Assembly: GCA_021234155.1 (NCBI GenBank) | Contig: JAJEKV010000040.1 | Span: 2,209,799 to 2,273,798 of the forward strand | From: Isoetes taiwanensis | Taxonomy: Eukaryota; Streptophyta; Lycopodiopsida; Isoetales; Isoetaceae | DNA length: 64,000 bases | Direction of reading: 5' to 3' | In this document: piece by piece, positions 48,662 to 61,089 of the stretch | How the letters are laid out: each line of letters starts with the position of its first letter | How positions within the stretch are numbered: position 1 is the first letter of the stretch | Position numbers and translations under genes: made by a program | The notes under the pieces: model-generated | The model's input: the letters and a program-made list of their open reading frames with translations, nothing else | What the model was told of the DNA's origin: nothing | Database searches by the model: none

Positions 48662-51600
48662 CTTGCACTTTATGCAACAAAAGGACAACCGAATATGCAA
48701 CAAAAGGACAACAAAAAACGGATCGATTTTTGGTGCAAGGCATGCCACCATGAACATCGAGACATCTGAAAGGTACAAATTATTGGACACGCATTTATTC
48801 ATACGACTTGACACCATTTCGTTCACTATAGTATTTTCAGATACGTTGTTCAAGCAAAATTACTTGACTCAACTGAAGAGAGCAGGCTTCCCTTCTCACG
48901 ATCAATTGTCAATGATTTGGAGCTGCATCCGATCAATGCTTAAAAAAAGATATCGCGAGGAGATTGTGTGGATCCCTCGAGATTGTTTTACAACATTGTA
49001 AAAATTGTGCTTATTTCTAACAACGAGGTTCACGACATTACACTCCTTGAACAGTTTCCATCAAATCGGCATTAAATCTTTATCTTATTTCGTGCATCTC
49101 TGATGAAACAAAATCCTACGAAGGTATTCATGCTTTTGCACCTATTTGCTTAGAGACGAGGTGAAACATGATGTTACATGAAAGAACTTGCTAGTGTTGC
49201 AAGAGAAACAATAAGAAGATACTAACACAAATGTAGGTAAGCTACTGTGGCTTTGACACTTCATCGCAGTGCTTGAAGCGGTGTAGTGCGGTAGTCTTGA
49301 GATGATGCGATTTGAATTCAACGAGATAATTCAAAAGAATATGTGCGGAGTTTTCTAATAGAGATTATTAGATCTTTTAACTTGCAAATCAATTCAAATT
49401 ATTGTTGATACTCTGGTAAAATTGTAGATCCCCTCACTATACCCGTAAGCAATGTATGGCGGATTTAAACTGCCTTCAATATTAAAAGCATGCCATCCCA
49501 CACCTCATAAGTTTACTTACATTAGTTTACCACCTCATAAGGTATTAAACTTGGGTATCTTTGTCCACGTCGTGAAAAGATTTTATTTTTTATCTCTATA
49601 GGTCTTTCTTATAGTAAGCGTGTCATTCATATAGCTTCTCTTTTTTGAACCCACAAAGCGCTAACTATTTTTAAAACAAATTTACATTTGAGTTTTCTAA
49701 TGGAATGTTTTAGTTATTTTGCCATTATATAGTGGTATGTAGCTACAACAACCATGATCCCATGTAGGCTGTATCACGGCCTCCAAAAACTATAATGTAA
49801 GCCATATGAATATGGATAGCCATAAGATGGTACATTTTATATTGTTATTGTTGATGACCAACTATAATATTATGGTGAATTTTTTTTTGTAAGTTGTTTG
49901 TAATGCTTAATTAATTTGAAGTGTGCCGCGATGGAATATCAATGACTATTCCTTCTTTTTTTTTCTTAAAGCCGCCAAACTAAAAGCACAAACTAGTAGT
50001 GACAAGCTACTTGGCTGATAAGTGCTGTATGAATAAATTAGAAAAGTGAAGTTTAATGGAAACCCATTAGAATTACGTTATTTGCACTTCTAGAACTATT
50101 GTATAGTTGTTTTAGTTTGTAAGGTTTGTGTTCATGCTTAAAAATTCTTGTTTCTAACAGATATACCCCAATAGAGCTAGGTGGTTCAAATGGAGTTGTA
50201 TTGTTGCAAAACAAATATTATTTAATTGCTTTCCTCATGTAAAATACTATGGCCATTTGTCATGCTCTATGTCCTCTTCATCCATTCACGGATGCAACAT
50301 TAGGAAAAGATAAATTGGATGGTTTTACATATGCATGAAGTAAAAATGCATTTCCAATGTTAGTACTAGGGTGCAAACATTCAAGATTGAATTGATCTTT
50401 CAAAAAGAACCAATAGCTTAAAAGTTCTTGTTTCTAACACATATATCCCAATAGAGCTAGGTGGTTCAAAGCCGATACATTTCCAATGATTCTAAATACT
50501 AGGGTGCAAATATTCGATCTGTTTCACAAAATGTAACGGTCCTGGCTACTTGATGGACCAGTATACGTACTCATGTATGTATATACAAGTTTGACATGCA
50601 TGCAAAATAGAACATGCATGCAGAACTAAAAATAAGCAAAAGTTTTATTAATTAGAGAGGCAAATTGAGAAAGGAATTTTAGAAGCTTTTTGGAGACGTG
50701 GAGTTGAGGGTGCGCTTTTTGGAAGAATTGCATCAGGAGTTGTGGAATCCAGAGCTTGAAGATTCAACATTGATCTCTCTAATTTTCAGGTGGGGTTTTG
50801 GATTTTGTGGATTCAAGTTGTGGTTGCATAAATTTTGCCAGAATCAATTGTACATGCTTTTGGATGGTGATAGATTTCCTCGTGATTAGCTAGGTTGGAA
50901 TTAGAATACGGGTAAAGCCTATGAGGCGAGATTGCATATCTGAGGACGGATAAATATCGAGAAGAAGCGGGAAGGAAGGGTCTTGGGCACTAGCGCATAT
51001 CCATGCCGGGGATTATATGCTGAATCATTTTGGAATTGCATGAAAAGGGCGTTTGGGCCTTAGGAGCTGAGGATTGTCTGGTGCATCGGCGGGATCAATG
51101 GCACTGAGCGCGAACTCACCTAAATGACCTCTTGATTCATCCGGGAAGCGGTCGAAATTGCTCCTAAGAGGCCAGTGCGAATTTTGGTGGTGATTGGGCA
51201 TTGGAAGTTATTGAAAGTGCCTAGCGAGGCGAATTTCTGCTGCTGACAACGCGGTCGGTTAAGCTGCCCAGCAATTTGAATACGCAGGAACATTTGGTTT
51301 GGCCTTTGGAGGGGCGATCGGCCTCAGTTCACGGCGTGCTGGCGGTGATCGTTTTCCCAAAAGCACTTACATGCGAGGGTGGGAAGGTCAGGACCCAAAA
51401 GTGGGTCTGCGTTTGTGTTCTTTGGTTATTTTTGTTGGTCTTGTTTGTTCCTTGTTGTACTTTGTCCTATGTTTAATTAACAATTTGGTGGTTAGAGGGG
51501 CAAATAGGAAGCATAAGTAGCAGGATGGAAATCTGAGATTATTGAGGAAGGGAATAAGTTTGGGTGGTACGCAAGTGATTTGGGGAATACAATAGACAAA

Positions 51601-52628
51601 GGCATGTAATAAGCATTTGTATTCTATGAGCGGTTGAATTTAATTCATATCATGAAACTTAACTCTAAGAAAATTAAAAGGGATTTAGAGCAATGGAAGG
51701 TATGGGCTTGCTCTTGGAGACAGGGCATAGCACAGGATCGATGGACAAGGCGTCACAGAAGCCGATTCGCGGTCATAAGATCTGTAGATTTTAGGTTGTA
51801 AGCCTGAGAATTATAACCCCATGGTAAGAGGTCCTCGATTACTGACGTGGTGAGGGTATCTTATCGAGGTTCACCCCACCACCTTTCCTTCAGGCTTCAG
51901 GAATGTAAAGGCAGGTGGCGTTATCTGCTATGGGGGCTGTATGTAGGAGTATTTGAGCTACCCATTGTCGGAGTTTGTTTATGATGGTTTAGGTACTTTG
52001 GTTATGTTTATGTTGTTTTTCTTTGTTGTAGGATCCCCACTTAGTCCGCGAGGACTAACCTTTGAGTGCATCGCGATGATTGAGCAAGGTGGTGCTTTCG
52101 GGCGATGGCGGTGGTCTTTGTTAGGTCGTGGGTGAGTTGGGTTTTCTAGATCTTTGAATCTTAGCTTTGGTTTTTGAATAAATGCATTATGGATGTATTT
52201 CTTTTTAACTATATATTACAATTGTTGGATATTAGTTATATATAAGAAAGGAATCATTTTTCCATTATTTTTGGAAGATTAAATTCTTCACCAACATAGT
52301 TGGTTTAAGTTTTCATATCAACCTGAATCACGGCCTCAAGTATTATTAAGATCGAGTTGCAGGAAAGGTCAACTTCGGCGGGCTAAATCACACAAAATAT
52401 AAACTTATTATATAGTTTCTTACCCCAAGTGCATAGCATCTCAAGTAACTATTGTGCCTTTGCTTGAGACATTATCCAACTTTTGCAAGACTGTCAAATT
52501 ATCACTTTCAATTGCTAACCTTATGAGTTGCTGAGTGAATACTTCATAAGTCTGTCTCCCTGATGGTTTTGCAATGCAAAGTAGCTATCTTAGAAGCACA
52601 CCTCACACAAAGTGCAGCTACAGTCATG
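48662..52628. other. No supported gene apart from local repeats
   Basis: The frame at plus 48651-49001 (116 codons, ATG) holds FKQNYLTQLKRAGFPSHDQL and KKRYREEIVWIPRDC and might be a coding scrap. The rest is AT-rich to about 50.6 kb, then G-rich on the plus strand from 50.7 to 52.1 kb, without motifs. Confidence 0.4.
50137..50520. repeat. Interleaved direct repeats, about 280 bp apart
   Basis: CTTGTTTCTAACA.ATATA followed by CCCAATAGAGCTAGGTGGTT occurs near 50,147 and again near 50,423. TTTCCAATG...TACTAGGGTGCAAA.ATTC occurs near 50,350 and again near 50,480. The second pair sits closer together than the first, so the duplication is followed by an internal deletion. Confidence 0.8.
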
Positions 52629-52656
52629 TACATGGATTGTTATACCAATCCATGTA
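52629..52656. repeat. Perfect 11-bp hairpin
   Basis: TACATGGATTG (52629-52639) and CAATCCATGTA (52646-52656) are exact complements around a six-base loop. There is no T-run after it and no gene beside it; role unknown. Confidence 0.85.
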
Positions 52657-53619
52657 TATGTGGAGTAAGATAACATCTAAAACATAGTCTAAATTGATCA
52701 ACACTAAGATTCTCATAAAACAAGCAAATAATTATCTTATTGTTAATCAAGAATAAGAATAACTTACATGGAGATCCCTCCCATGAGGATGCGGACCTGT
52801 GTGGCAACACGATCGAATTATTCTGTAGACTCATGCAAATGTGTCAAATATAAATATAGCTCTACCGCATGTTACTCCAAACTTCGGCCAGCAAAACTGC
52901 CCAAAAATTGCTCCTTCAACCTCCTTCCAAAAACCCTCACAAAAAATGATGCCCTTTATTTTTATACCATGAACTTTGTATAAACTTCTCATACATAATA
53001 TGTATTTCTTATGTAATAACCAACTGAAATAATCTCCATAATCATCAGTAGGAAAACGTAAATTTCATGTCTGCTAACAGGCCAAGTTCATGACGCAACT
53101 GGATAGTTGACTTTTTGTCACTATCTACATCTTTTTACCATTAACGTTGGTTTTGGATTTTTTCTGTACTACTATGTAAATCCTTATATAATCTCTGTCG
53201 TTTCTTCAAAAAAAATAGAAATATAGCTTTAAGGTGAAATACCTGTAAGGTGTAAGATAAATCAGTGTATTTGCACTACTAAGTTCAGGATGTACTATTA
53301 ACTTAAGCTACTTGTCCAAAGAAATTTCTCAAATACATTTTATTACATTTGCTTACATCAACATTTCATGGATGTAAGATATGAGAGGGTGTAAATACAT
53401 TCTTTTTAGATCTTCAAACACATCCATTTTGAATCTTTACGGAAAGCTTGCTTATCTCTTCTTATCTCGATTTTACAACTTCTTGATTTTCTATGTGTTC
53501 TCGGTATGCCTCCTTGATGTCAAAGCATCCATGGGACACGATTCGGTAGGAGGGATTCCTATTTATGTTATTGCATTGGACATGTTAATGTTTAGGCATC
53601 AAATTGAAAAATTACTCAC

Positions 53620-53958
53620 TTTTGCACGGACATCTTCAATTGATGCTTTCCAATTGATGCTTGCTATATGTTTCATCGATGTTGCAAATTTCTGTTGAAT
53701 GTTCTGCAGATTTTACCAAACATTAGTAGCATTCATTGGCAATGTTCAATTAAGCCAAACCAATCTTCTACATTACCGCCAGAATAACACAAAGAAGACA
53801 GAGGAACAAAATGGTAAACCTAGAAAACAGTTTCTAGGGCAACAATTGCACCTCTTTATAATCCGATTTAAAGGAGCATTCAACACCTGAGATAGATTTG
53901 CTCTAATTGTCCATCCCATCTTCCTCCTTGCTTTAGCTTCAAGTGCATCATATATTAA
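53620..53958 (-). CDS. Two candidate small exons, unknown protein
   Basis: On the minus strand, 53958-53887 (24 codons: LIYDALEAKARRKMGWTIRA and four more) ends at CAG|GTGTTG. The second block, 53703-53620 (28 codons: NIQQKFATSMKHIASINWKA...), begins after CTGCAG and ends at AAA|GTGAGT. Both blocks are phase 0 and read like one helical, basic protein. They lie downstream of the PPR stop on the same strand, but their frame does not join it. I could not find the exons before or after, so this is a fragment of a gene or a coincidence. Confidence 0.25.
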
Positions 53959-54367
53959 CTGTGCATCATATATTTACTCATATATTTACTGCAAGGGATT
54001 TGTACCTGCAATCAAAAAATGTTTCCAACATACATCCTAAACCAACTCAAGGTATAGAAGGGAACTAAGCAAAGAATTCTAGGTGGACCAATGTACGGTA
54101 ATCATTTACCAATCCGAAGCACACATTATCGCCTTATATACATGGGTTGTGCAGATCCTTCTCATTCATGCGGCTATTAATCTTCACACAATCTAGCTTC
54201 AGAATAAAGCTCTCATGAATGCTGAAGTTTGTACAAATGTGTCAAAAAGGCAATACCTGGAATTCTTATCATGAGCAATGCAGAAAATTCATGCAAACTC
54301 CAGATTCTATGTTTGCCATCTTTTATCGCTTGCAATGCCTGTTTCCCATCCTATCAAGGTGTTCACT

Positions 54368-57300
54368 TCATAAGTCTATTCTCTGGTGATGGGCACCAAG
54401 CAGCGCCATCCATGATGTCATCGCTGGTGTAACAGACATGCTACAAATCAGGTTTATTGCCTCATCAAGCCAGCCTGCTCGTCCAAACAGGTCGATCATG
54501 CAGCCATAATGTTCTGATCTTGTTGATATTAAGTAAATTTGACCCATTGAAACAAAAAGGTGACAAGCTTCATTTACAAGACAAGCATGGCTGCACGCTG
54601 TTAAAGAGCTAACTAAAATAACTTCGTTTGGCATCATGCCCTGAACATGTATCCTATGAAACAGATGGAGGGCCTTTAAACCTTGACCATTTAGACCATA
54701 TATTGTAATCATTATTGCCCACAACACTATATCGGAGTCAGGCATCTTCTCAAACAAACCCTCTGCATGTGCAAGGCTGCCACACTTACCATACATATTT
54801 ATAAGGGCAGTTCCAACAACTGTATCTAAATCAAATCCACATTCTGTAACGCGGGCATGTAATGCTTTGCCTGCACCTAGAGCTGCCAGGCTGGCACACA
54901 CATCAAGTAAAATTGTATAAGTAGTCTTGTCTGGAATTACATCCATCTGTGGAAACACTTCAAGAACCTCCTTGGCCATACAGTTGACAAACATAGTGTT
55001 CCATGTGACAACATCACGTATAGACATTTTACTGAAGAAGGAGGACCCATATTCTTGAGCACCACATTTAAAATATGCATTAATAATGGCATTTCCTACA
55101 ACAACATCAGACTCTAATCCGCTGGCAATCGCATGTGCATGAATGCACGTAGCTTTAGCAACAGATTCCAAACACATACATGCATCAAGCACAGAAATGT
55201 AACTAACCTTATCGGGGAAGACTCCCTGGCAATGCATCTGCCAGAAACTGACAATGGATTTCTGCCAATATCCGCCTTCATTATAAGCAGCAAGCATGGA
55301 ATTCCATGTGAGTAAATTTCGAACAGGTGTTTCTCTGAAAACCCTTTCTGCATTCTTTACACTCCTGCATTTTCCATACATGTTGATCAGAGCATTACTC
55401 ATGGAAATTTCCAGAACAAATTCACCATTTACAATATAGTCATGTATGCGCATGCCTTCCGTTAAGCTAGTCAAATTGGCACACGCATCAAGGAGAATAA
55501 TAAAGGTGACTTCATTTGGAATGACACCTTCGTACTGCATTGCATGAAAAAGTAGCAGAGACTTTTGGAAGCAGTCATTCTGAGCATAAGATGCAAGCAT
55601 AGATGTCCAAGATATTACATCTCTGTGGGGCATTTTGGTAAACACATCCAATGAATTTGCTATCTCCCCAACCTGAGCATACATATTAATGACAGCATTT
55701 CCTAAAGGAATATCAGATCTGAAATCATTAGCCAGAATATGGGCATGTAACCATCGACACTTTGCTGGTGATGATAACAACATGCATGCATCTATGGAAG
55801 AAGTTAAGCTTATCTTATTTGGTTTCTCATTTTCAACTTTCATTTGCTCAAAAATTTGCAAGGCCAATTTTCCATCTCCATTTTGGGCATAGGCTGCAAT
55901 CATGGCATTCCATACAACTATGTCATACAAACACATATTGTCAAAGACACTACATGCATCTGCAATACATTGACATCTACCATACATATGAATAAGAGTG
56001 GCACCAACAACAACATCCAAATCAAGTTCACTATCCAAAAAGAGGTTATGCATCTTTCTCCCCTCGACTAATGAACCTAAACTTGTGCATGCATCAAAAA
56101 TACTGTTGAAAGTGGTTTTGTCTGGCTGCACATGCTCTGCTTGCATTTTTCTGAAAAGGGAAAGGGCTCCCATGCCTTGCCCATTCTGTGCAAATGCTAC
56201 AAGCATTGCATTCCAGGGAACCACATTTTGCCAGGGGATGTGACAGAATGTGTTTACTGCACTCTCTAGACTATACTTCCCATACATTTTGATGAGTGCT
56301 GTACCAAGAAAACTGTCTAGCTCTTGTCCAGACTTAAGAATTTGAGAATGTACAAGCTTTCCTTCAGACAGACTACATGCATCAAGTACAGTGATGAATG
56401 TAACATTGTTTGAAACTATTCCTATCAGCTGCATTCTCTTAAATAATTGGGTTGCACACCAGAAATTATGCTCTATGCATGCTGCAATCATGGCAGTCCA
56501 TGAGACTACATCTGGCCTTGAAATACTAGCAAATACCCGTCCAGCATCCTCCACACTACCACACCTGCCATATGCACTCACAAGTGCATTGCATAGTATA
56601 ATATCCGAGTTCAAACCACAACATAATATTTGTCTGTGTACCTTATTGATCTCATATAGCTCGGCATTCTTGCTATACGCATTGATCATGTTCATAAAGG
56701 TGAACTTATCGGGTTTCAAGGATTCCAATTGCAGTTGCATAAGTAGCCGAATAGCTTCAATGCTCTGGTCATTCTGGACGTATGCTCCAATTAAAGCATT
56801 CCATGACACTAAATCTTTTTGCTTTATCCTATCAAATATGCTTGCTGCAGTAGCCAAATCACCAAATTTGCTATGCACCCGTAGTAGAGCTGTTGCAACT
56901 AGAGCATCCATCCATAGGTTACAACATAGAGCATGGGCATGCACCCACTTACTTTCTGCTTTTCCAAGCCTAGCACTTAAAACAGTGACGAATGTGTATT
57001 TGTCTGGTGTTACACTTTCTGATTTCATCTGCCAAAACAGACTAGTTGCTTCTTTATCTTGTCTATCTTGAATATATGCTTCAATAAGCGTATTCCACAA
57101 AGATGTATTGGAAATTTGCATTCCGCGAAAAACCTCCAGTGCGTCTTCTAAGCTATGGTACCTTACATACATTTCTAAAATGTGACTGCCAAGGAATGCA
57201 TCCACTTCAATGCCAACTAAAAGAATCTCTGCATGAATATGCTTGCCTTTTGATAACTTTTTAGATTGTCTAAGAAATCTGGCATAAATGCGAGAATTGG

Positions 57301-57511
57301 AGTCAAATTCCAATTTATACGAAGAACATACCTCCTGAATGACTGCACCATCTTTTTTTCGAGAAACATTCGTGTTCCGCAATGCAGGCCAAGACATGAA
57401 TGTGTGATACCATTGTGCTGAGTGACCTTTATGGCAAGTTGTGCGCACCAAATACACGTCAGGGCCAATGACTAAAAATGCTCCAAAGGCGTTTGTTGCG
57501 AGCATAGCCAT
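54368..57511 (-). CDS. PLS-class pentatricopeptide repeat protein, about 27 repeats, no E or DYW domain
   Basis: This is an intronless frame of 1,047 codons with an ATG start and a TGA stop. After a divergent first 70 residues, the protein repeats a block of about 100 residues nine times. A tryptophan at the same place in each block marks the period (residues 139, 237, 338, 433, 534, 635, 736, 837, 931), in phrases such as VSWNALIGAY and VVWNAMIAAY. Each block also carries a PDK-TF-like phrase and an ALINMYGKCG-like phrase, which is the P-L-S triplet pattern of plant organelle RNA-binding proteins. Such proteins act in mitochondria or plastids in RNA editing, splicing or stability. Two blocks are short by 5-7 residues, near 376-382 and 842-857. 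The last repeat (GCMIDLFGRAGWLDEA, then WMALLGA) is followed at once by HHQRIDL and the stop, exactly where an E1 motif normally begins. The N-terminus may be a targeting peptide, but this is not clear-cut. Family assignment is sure; RNA target and organelle are unknown. Confidence 0.95.
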   Translation of the reverse strand: MAMLATNAFGAFLVIGPDVYLVRTTCHKGHSAQWYHTFMSWPALRNTNVSRKKDGAVIQEVCSSYKLEFDSNSRIYARFLRQSKKLSKGKHIHAEILLVGIEVDAFLGSHILEMYVRYHSLEDALEVFRGMQISNTSLWNTLIEAYIQDRQDKEATSLFWQMKSESVTPDKYTFVTVLSARLGKAESKWVHAHALCCNLWMDALVATALLRVHSKFGDLATAASIFDRIKQKDLVSWNALIGAYVQNDQSIEAIRLLMQLQLESLKPDKFTFMNMINAYSKNAELYEINKVHRQILCCGLNSDIILCNALVSAYGRCGSVEDAGRVFASISRPDVVSWTAMIAACIEHNFWCATQLFKRMQLIGIVSNNVTFITVLDACSLSEGKLVHSQILKSGQELDSFLGTALIKMYGKYSLESAVNTFCHIPWQNVVPWNAMLVAFAQNGQGMGALSLFRKMQAEHVQPDKTTFNSIFDACTSLGSLVEGRKMHNLFLDSELDLDVVVGATLIHMYGRCQCIADACSVFDNMCLYDIVVWNAMIAAYAQNGDGKLALQIFEQMKVENEKPNKISLTSSIDACMLLSSPAKCRWLHAHILANDFRSDIPLGNAVINMYAQVGEIANSLDVFTKMPHRDVISWTSMLASYAQNDCFQKSLLLFHAMQYEGVIPNEVTFIILLDACANLTSLTEGMRIHDYIVNGEFVLEISMSNALINMYGKCRSVKNAERVFRETPVRNLLTWNSMLAAYNEGGYWQKSIVSFWQMHCQGVFPDKVSYISVLDACMCLESVAKATCIHAHAIASGLESDVVVGNAIINAYFKCGAQEYGSSFFSKMSIRDVVTWNTMFVNCMAKEVLEVFPQMDVIPDKTTYTILLDVCASLAALGAGKALHARVTECGFDLDTVVGTALINMYGKCGSLAHAEGLFEKMPDSDIVLWAIMITIYGLNGQGLKALHLFHRIHVQGMMPNEVILVSSLTACSHACLVNEACHLFVSMGQIYLISTRSEHYGCMIDLFGRAGWLDEAINLICSMSVTPAMTSWMALLGAHHQRIDL

Positions 57512-60500
57512 TCTACATGAAATGGAATGTTTGAATAGTCAGATACCTATTAGCAGTGGTCATTTCGACGTTTAAGTCAACGATCGATGCTGGAGGTTGA
57601 AAATTTTACTGTTTTGCATGAGCTTCGTTCCACACCTTCACCTCGCAAATACCCTAATATAAAACTGTTCGATGAGAAATTTTCCATACAAAGTCTTGGC
57701 TAGTGCATTCCCTCGAGCAAAGTTTGCTGAAGAAGTTTGCTATGATAATATAAGACATGTTGCCAAATAGGCTGACAAGTATAGGGATAACAGTAGTACT
57801 GGTGATACGGAGGCTTACGAAAGATCTTTGGTGGTAGTGCATTGCGGGTCGGGACGGGGAATATTTTTCACTTAGTGTATTCACGTGGCAAAAGACTTTC
57901 AAAAGTGAACTTAGAAACAAATTCAGACTAATTTGATCTCCAAAGAGCCAAGGAGATCGAATATTCCTAGAAGATTCACATATTAACCATCATAAACACA
58001 TTTTATTTAAGTGCAAAAATACATTTTAGAATGTTTTATTTTTTAGATTTACCTGCTACAAGTGGCTTAGTAAATAGGTGCGCAAGTCTTTGGCATGTAT
58101 CAAGTGGTGTGTACTGATGGTGTTGTATTCTTTGAGCAGTGTTTTGACTGCAAAGGTCGATGGTATGGATTTGCGAAGCAATGCTTCCTCCACTAGTTCT
58201 CACATCTTTGGATCTTGTTAGATGCAGTTCTTTTACCTAGCAGACAAGGATACTGTGCTTCTTGGGCTCCTTTAATCTACAAAATCTTGAAGCTCAAGCC
58301 TATACCAACATTGTTGTTTTGGATTTAATGCATAGCAGATATAATGGGCATTTTGTATGAATATGAGAAGCCTTTCCTAAATAATACATCTAATGTACAT
58401 TGTTTGTGTTTCATGCTCACAGTAATATTCCTATTGTACTTGTTGGATTACAAAGCCTCAAATTCAAGGACTTGAAGAACCTATAGGGCAGCATACAAAA
58501 ATTGTTCAACTTGAACAACTTGTATGCCATCTTCCAAGTTTTGTAGGAATTGTTCAACTGATTTGGCAGCTTGTACAAATAGATAAGCTAGAACATCAGG
58601 AGTGGCAGTGTACAAAGTTATGAAGCTTGAACAACTTGAGTGTTAGCTTGTACAAGATACTTGGGTTGGGAGAAACTTACATCCAGTACTGCGCTAACAC
58701 ATTGCCACCATAAATTCGATATATATCTTGCTAAATTCCCAGAGCTCACTGACCCCACCACTATTTACAAGAGTTACCGCAGAGCATTTTACATACATTG
58801 ATCTTGGCTTGTGTGGCGATGTAGAATCGCTACCACGTTAGGAGATAAACCTCAAGCAATTTACCCCAACCAGTTCCTATTGTAGCTCAAACATGTACAC
58901 ATTTTGTTATTTAGACTCTTAGGTATATTATGTAACTCCCTAACATGGAATTATTTTAAGAGAATAGTATCAAATATATTAGCTCGAAATGTCAAAGAAC
59001 ACTATTGTGATATGGTGATTTGCCAAGCTTTACTTTGGGTTAAAGTATTCAGCAATCGCCTTTTAGATCATGATGATGGTCATGAATGTGGTGATTATTG
59101 TTGGAAAACTTTGAGAGAAAATTCTCGTAATATTTTCCTTATAGTGGTACGTATAGGAAAAATACATAAAAATCTATTGGAAAATTTTTCGCCGGCATTG
59201 AAAATTTGTAAATACAAATGTAAAGCTTTTTTAAGAAGTTGTCCAGTACTGTAGTAATGTGCCTCTGCCTCTTTTTTTTTATGGAGGTTATGGAAAATAA
59301 CTATCGTAAAAAAAATACGCTACCTGTTAAAAAATACACTACCTGGTAAAAAATAACTCAATCCTTGTGCACATAAGGTTAAGCTTATTTAGAAACCAGC
59401 TATGGAGGATCCGAGTAAATGAAAAACCTATGCCAATTCAAGCATGAAAAACACTATTGACTAAGAGAATCATTATGTGAAAAGAAGAAAATGAAAAAAT
59501 AAAATACTGGGGATGAGTGGAGCACCATAGCCGACAAGTTTGTCACCCTAAAAAGGACTGGATAAAACACTGTTGTAGACAAATATTAACCAAATGTTAT
59601 AGTTTATATATGTTCCTGCCAAAACATTTCCACAGGGATCCTCATTAGAATTGTGCCTTCATGACCTTTTTCGGCTTTTAAACGGATTACAACACTTATT
59701 TCAAATCGCCAGAGGGAGTAGGAGCAGATAACCAGTAGAATCGAATCAAGAACCAAAAGATACAAATGCATTATACCAATCCCCCAGGCATTATCCCTTC
59801 CTTTGCAACTGTGTCATAATTCCATTTAGCAACTAGCGTGACTACATATTTTGCGTGCCCCGATGAGATTTTTTTTTTTTTTTTTCGCTTTTTCGCGCCA
59901 TGAGGCACGTTTACTTTCGTGCTTTTCAGCCAAAATTATGCCCCCGTGGCACAATCTAGACCATCAGTTGAGAAGGCAAAATGTGGTGTAATCTAGGCCG
60001 TTGATAGGGGCAGAGGGAGAGACAGATGCCATGGTTTTATAAAATAGGACTATCATATGTATTAGTAACACATCCGACTAACTCGCAATGCCATGAAAGA
60101 ATGTCTAAGTCAACAAACAAGATCAACCTCATCAACAATGTAGATCGAAAGCCTTTGTTCATTTTCTATAAATGGGCATGAAATGGTGGAGATTGAAAGC
60201 TTTTTTCATTTCTGTAAATGGCATTTTAAGACGTAGGTAGGGTTTTATAGCAAAGCAAAAATTTCTTCATCGAGCAAGTTACAAAAGTGCAAGGTATAGA
60301 GTTTATTTATCGACAAGAAAGCGTAAAGCAAATTTCTTCATCGAGCAAAGTACAAAAGCCCAAGCAAGGTACAGAGTCTCTTCATCGATTGGAAGCAAGC
60401 AAGCAAGGTTCTTGAGAATGGATTGGACCCAATCAAGGAGCGCAACAGACGCACTATCTGGATTAAAAGACCCTTGCCCGAAGGGTTTTCAAGGGAAAAA

Positions 60501-61089
60501 CCTTGGCAGTAATAAGAATGTTGATAATTGTATAAATATACATCATGGGAGATTGTGATACATGTCGAGATAGTGTCCGAGGGCATAGCTGAGTACGTAT
60601 ATCCATCACTTCTTGAAGATATGATGCCAGTAACTGCACTGAAGCCGTGCGCAACAGCATATACAGTAGCTGGTTGGGCCGGACCAACTTACCTAGCATG
60701 CCTGGATGTGATCATACGCTGGACAGCTCTGAAAAGTGTGACACTCATCCTCAATGACCTCCAATTGGCAGCACTGACAAAAGTTGTTCCTCTCGCACCT
60801 CATCAATCCATCTACCTATCTCAATTTTGAGGCAATGTGCCCTATGCAAAGTGAAGCAATGTGTATGCTTTTAGATGGGCAAATGGGTACGTAGATAGTG
60901 ATATGGTCTTTGTTCAAGCGCGGAATTTATCTGGTGTTAGTAATGTACTAGGAATGGTACCCATCGTTGCTGGGCATAAGTTGAGATTCTGTAAATGATA
61001 CACTATAATAATGATAGGAGAGCGTATGAATAACCCAAAAGTACACCGTTGTTAAAGTATTCGACACCATGTCTCTTTCCCTTTGTCAT
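57512..61089. other. Upstream region of the PPR gene and spacer
   Basis: AT-rich with no recognised gene. A 17-base palindrome TTGTTCAACTTGAACAA lies at 58502-58518, a T-run near 59,870-59,886, and TTTCTTCATCGAGCAA is repeated twice at 60.26-60.35 kb. No TATA box or start site for the PPR gene can be fixed. Confidence 0.4.

Noticed and set aside
53381-53698. 105-codon plus frame as a gene
   Set aside because: Starts without context and overlaps the better-supported minus-strand splice pattern; hydrophobic wording comes from AT-rich sequence.
56391-57071. 226-codon plus-strand frame inside the PPR gene
   Set aside because: It is the antisense shadow of the PPR repeats, and its wording follows the complement of the repeated codons.
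58904-59254. 116-codon plus frame
   Set aside because: Non-ATG start, AT-rich composition, no motif and no neighbouring gene signals.
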